A stretch of DNA of 64,000 bases from Pseudomonas sp. S31. GTDB taxonomy: Bacteria; Pseudomonadota; Gammaproteobacteria; Pseudomonadales; Pseudomonadaceae. Positions within the stretch are counted from its first letter, which is position 1. Each line of letters starts with the position of its first letter. Position numbers and translations under genes: made by a program. Shown piece after piece: positions 61,705 to 64,000 of the stretch. Under the pieces are notes generated by a model. The model saw only the letters and a program-made list of their open reading frames with translations. It was not told the DNA's origin and made no database searches. Location: the NCBI RefSeq assembly GCF_016648105.1, contig NZ_JACVVE010000005.1, positions 1 through 64,000 of the forward strand. The letters run 5' to 3'.

Positions 61705-64000
61705 TCAGGCTTTTTCGGCCAAGCGATTGGCTTCACTCTTTCGGCGCATTTCCATGATGGGATGGTCATTTGCGATCTGAGCCCCTAGGTGCATCGGACT
61801 TGGCAGCTTGAGCTGGCCATCCCACAAGGGCGCGTTTCGGCAGAGCATGGCGACTTGTTCCGCGACGGCGGTTGGTGACACGAAGGTGCCGGAGTCAATG
61901 ATGGTAATCTCGGTAACGCCGAGTTGCTGCCAAGGATCCGCCAACAAGAAGTCATTGACCTGGTAGCGGGTGTTTTTACGCTGGCCTCCAGCCTTGCTGT
62001 AGATCTTCGAGGGCGATACGAAGTAATAGACGGCAGGGCTTCGAAGTGACTGGAAGACGCCGATTTTCTGTCCAATGTACTGTGGTTGGTCAGGGTGCTC
62101 GGATTGGTTTCCGGACATCTGAGCGATGTCGTTATCCACCCTGATCCGAACAACGGCTGCATTGGCTGGAACGGGAGGTAAACCGTTGTCTGGGCTGTCC
62201 TTGAGCCCCCGGTAGAATGTGCGCAAGTTGCTATCCAAGCAGACGATCAGCGGGGTATCCGCTTCGTCCGTGGCCACCAGCATTGACCACGTCACCAGCT
62301 TGTTGATGGCCTCGGGATTAATCAGCGAAGGCGTGGCATGAATCGCGGCCACACCTTCAGTGAAGGCGTACCACTGACCGCGGCTAGGGTCGTTATTAAC
62401 GAACCAGTAGACCTCGCACTTTTGACTGCCCGCTACCGTCCTGGTGATGATCGGCAGGTAGATCATGTCACCCCTTTCTGTAATGCGATCCAGGCGAACA
62501 GACAAAATGGTCGTGCCTGCTGGGATAGTCTTAGCCTTGATGAAAGCGGTAGGGAAGTATCCCGTTAGGCGGATCGCTTCGGTGACAGTGTTAAGCGCCT
62601 TGAAGTCCCGTGACTCTTTTTTGGGCTTCGGTTTGGACGGGTCTGGTACATCATGCATGATGAACTGAGTCACGATGCCATGCTCGGCCAGTACCCTGCG
62701 GATGTAATGCTTTGGGTCTCTGTCTGAATCGAGTGCTGCAGCGACGGTGCTGGTTTCAACGATCAGGATTGATGTGCTGAGTTTCTTGATCTCGGGGACG
62801 ACGCTTTTTCTAAGCCACTCATCTAGCTCAATGGTAGAAGCGCTACCCTCCAGCATGGAAGCGGCGCCTTCGACAGCCAGGCGCGTCAGTTGGATTTCTG
62901 GCGGGGCGTTCTTTTTGAAGAACGGCATGGTCGTGCCCAAGGTCTCGCTGGCTTTGACCAGTCGCAGCATGATCTCGGAGTGTGCTGCCAATACCGCAGC
63001 ATACACCTTCACAGGCGTTGAACTCGTCACAACTTTTGCCACGCGAATACTGGAAACGGCCTTACGAGCCAAAAGTGGCTGCGAGCCCCGGAGACTGCGC
63101 AGCAGGTGGAAGCACGTTTGGTCGAGGAAGAGGGGGCCCGGGCCAGAGCCGATGGCGGGCATGAGTGGTGGTGTGACGTAGATTGGCTTCACAAGACTGT
63201 CGACAGGTATATCGCCTTCAATCAGATCGGGAAGGGGTTGAACACCCATGAAGGCGAGCAGCTTGTTGGTCGGGAAGTCGTAAACAGTCTGCCAACCCGT
63301 GTCGGTCTTTTTGCTTCGAATACCTGCTTTCACAATCGATTTGCCAGTATGCACCCAAGCGTGCCGCTTACGCCCGACCGAGTTGGGCATGATCTGGCTG
63401 AGCTTCACGCGCAGTTGGATGAAGGGCTCTGTGCAGTCGCGAAGTAGTTTCAGGCTGGGTTCGATGACATGCAGGGCGCTGGCATTACGATCGCCTGAGG
63501 GCATTATCGGATCGTTCCAGGCAATCAGCGAACCATCGGAGGCTTGCTGCAAGGGAATGAGTTTTGGTAGGGGATCGGGATTACCGTTCTGGGTCGACTC
63601 AAGAGGTGTCGAGCACATTGCTTGGCCAACCAGCCACGGAACAACGTGGTAGGCCAAAGGTGAGACTCCGTCGGGGTTGATCAGGTCGCCTGGAAGCAGG
63701 GGGAGGAGTTCTATGACCGCGAGCTTGGTTTCCAGTCCCTCTACCTGCTCGTCCCACATGCGCATCACTTCGAGTGACCAGAGATACAGAATCTGATTGA
63801 TCGTATCGACGGGCAGAGGCTTGAGCATGAGGATTGCTGAGGCGCCTTTGTCTCTGTAGGGGTACAGGTTGATTTCAACGGGCCCACCCGAGACCGCAGC
63901 TAGCATTTCTTTCAGCGCATTCGTGGGCAGTCCAGGGTGATGCTTTTTCCCCAGGTTCTGCAGGACTTGCCAGGCCGCCAGATAGTGTTCGCCGATCTGG
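61705..64000 (-). CDS. pPIWI-RE module protein (5' end outside the window)
   Basis: At least 764 residues are in the window; the frame remains open to the right edge (QIGEHYLAAWQVLQNLGKK before the first internal Met). The N-terminal visible part (PLLPGDLINPDGVSPLAYHV; GSLIAWNDP) matches the pPIWI_RE_X region, and the C-terminal part ends with a PIWI/RNase H-like domain whose last motif is LKLPSPMHLGAQIANDHP, characteristic of the pPIWI-RE family. These prokaryotic PIWI relatives are predicted to use guide or R-loop structures in defence, usually with a nuclease and a helicase. The OLD nuclease and UvrD helicase downstream could fill those roles. Confidence 0.7.
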   Translation of the reverse strand, partial: QIGEHYLAAWQVLQNLGKKHHPGLPTNALKEMLAAVSGGPVEINLYPYRDKGASAILMLKPLPVDTINQILYLWSLEVMRMWDEQVEGLETKLAVIELLPLLPGDLINPDGVSPLAYHVVPWLVGQAMCSTPLESTQNGNPDPLPKLIPLQQASDGSLIAWNDPIMPSGDRNASALHVIEPSLKLLRDCTEPFIQLRVKLSQIMPNSVGRKRHAWVHTGKSIVKAGIRSKKTDTGWQTVYDFPTNKLLAFMGVQPLPDLIEGDIPVDSLVKPIYVTPPLMPAIGSGPGPLFLDQTCFHLLRSLRGSQPLLARKAVSSIRVAKVVTSSTPVKVYAAVLAAHSEIMLRLVKASETLGTTMPFFKKNAPPEIQLTRLAVEGAASMLEGSASTIELDEWLRKSVVPEIKKLSTSILIVETSTVAAALDSDRDPKHYIRRVLAEHGIVTQFIMHDVPDPSKPKPKKESRDFKALNTVTEAIRLTGYFPTAFIKAKTIPAGTTILSVRLDRITERGDMIYLPIITRTVAGSQKCEVYWFVNNDPSRGQWYAFTEGVAAIHATPSLINPEAINKLVTWSMLVATDEADTPLIVCLDSNLRTFYRGLKDSPDNGLPPVPANAAVVRIRVDNDIAQMSGNQSEHPDQPQYIGQKIGVFQSLRSPAVYYFVSPSKIYSKAGGQRKNTRYQVNDFLLADPWQQLGVTEITIIDSGTFVSPTAVAEQVAMLCRNAPLWDGQLKLPSPMHLGAQIANDHPIMEMRRKSEANRLAEKA

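Larger units (their letters stand above)
37641..64000. mobile_element. genomic island, left part (defence-rich; right end outside the window)
   Basis: The island begins where pncA is broken and runs past the right edge. It has visibly lower GC, uses codons unlike the left part, lacks the REP pairs that occur repeatedly before 26.9 kb, and carries many defence-type and hypothetical genes. No integrase, transposase or tRNA gene is seen in the window, so the mobility genes, if any, lie to the right. I looked for Tn7-like repeats at the left end and found none. Confidence 0.75.

Overview
The window is a piece of a Pseudomonas chromosome, most likely from the P. putida group. The first 37.6 kb is GC-rich housekeeping and catabolic sequence. 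It carries the paired REP-type repeats typical of that group (GTAGGAGCGGG facing its reverse complement) and genes whose make-up matches P. putida: a DOPA-type decarboxylase beside a quinate/shikimate-type transporter and the two-domain 3-dehydroshikimate dehydratase QuiC, plus katG, pssA, ppnN and a zinc-independent ribosomal protein L31.

Layout of 1-37.6 kb: tam and a DUF2784 membrane protein; a divergent LysR regulator with an organophosphonate-type MFS transporter and a FAD oxidoreductase of the aminophosphonate-linked type; a YebC paralogue; LysR plus decarboxylase; an MHS transporter divergent from quiC, followed by a TetR regulator; a GlxA-type AraC regulator; a PAS-PAS-GGDEF-EAL protein with a very good Crp/Vfr site upstream; aldo/keto reductase, DMT transporter, katG, pssA, a second DMT transporter, a membrane diguanylate cyclase, ppnN and a YeiH-type exporter with divergent LysR; a LuxR-type regulator next to an MFS transporter and an M19-like protein; GntR, MFS and class II aldolase; L31 with a Zur-type box; and a pncA-pncB pair.

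At about 37.64 kb the nicotinamidase gene pncA is cut off, with only its 3' part left. Everything from there to the right edge (at least 26 kb) is an accessory island of lower GC, without REP pairs and packed with defence-like genes. From left to right: a Mrr-nuclease/STAND NTPase; small hypothetical genes and debris; an alpha-toroid protein with a C-terminal HEPN-like Rx4H motif; a second HEPN-like protein divergent from a tightly overlapping operon; that operon (an OB-like repeat protein, a 1579-residue SF1 helicase fused to a type IA topoisomerase fold, a nuclease-like protein and two small partners); a stretch of small immunity-like genes, including two ungapped paralogues, one frameshifted in a T7 run; and a minus-strand block of a pPIWI-RE protein (cut by the window edge), an OLD-family ATPase/TOPRIM nuclease, a small UvrD-type helicase, a Cas2-fold SinR-family protein, a two-helix membrane GAF protein and a 56-residue basic protein ending at a good terminator.

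The strongest candidate for an undescribed system is the helicase-topoisomerase operon (45.4-53.5 kb). Its topoisomerase half keeps the TOPRIM and GRPST landmarks, but I cannot find the active-site tyrosine motif. The second candidate is the pPIWI-RE/OLD/UvrD/SinR/GAF block. All functions are inferred from motifs read by eye; no searches were run.
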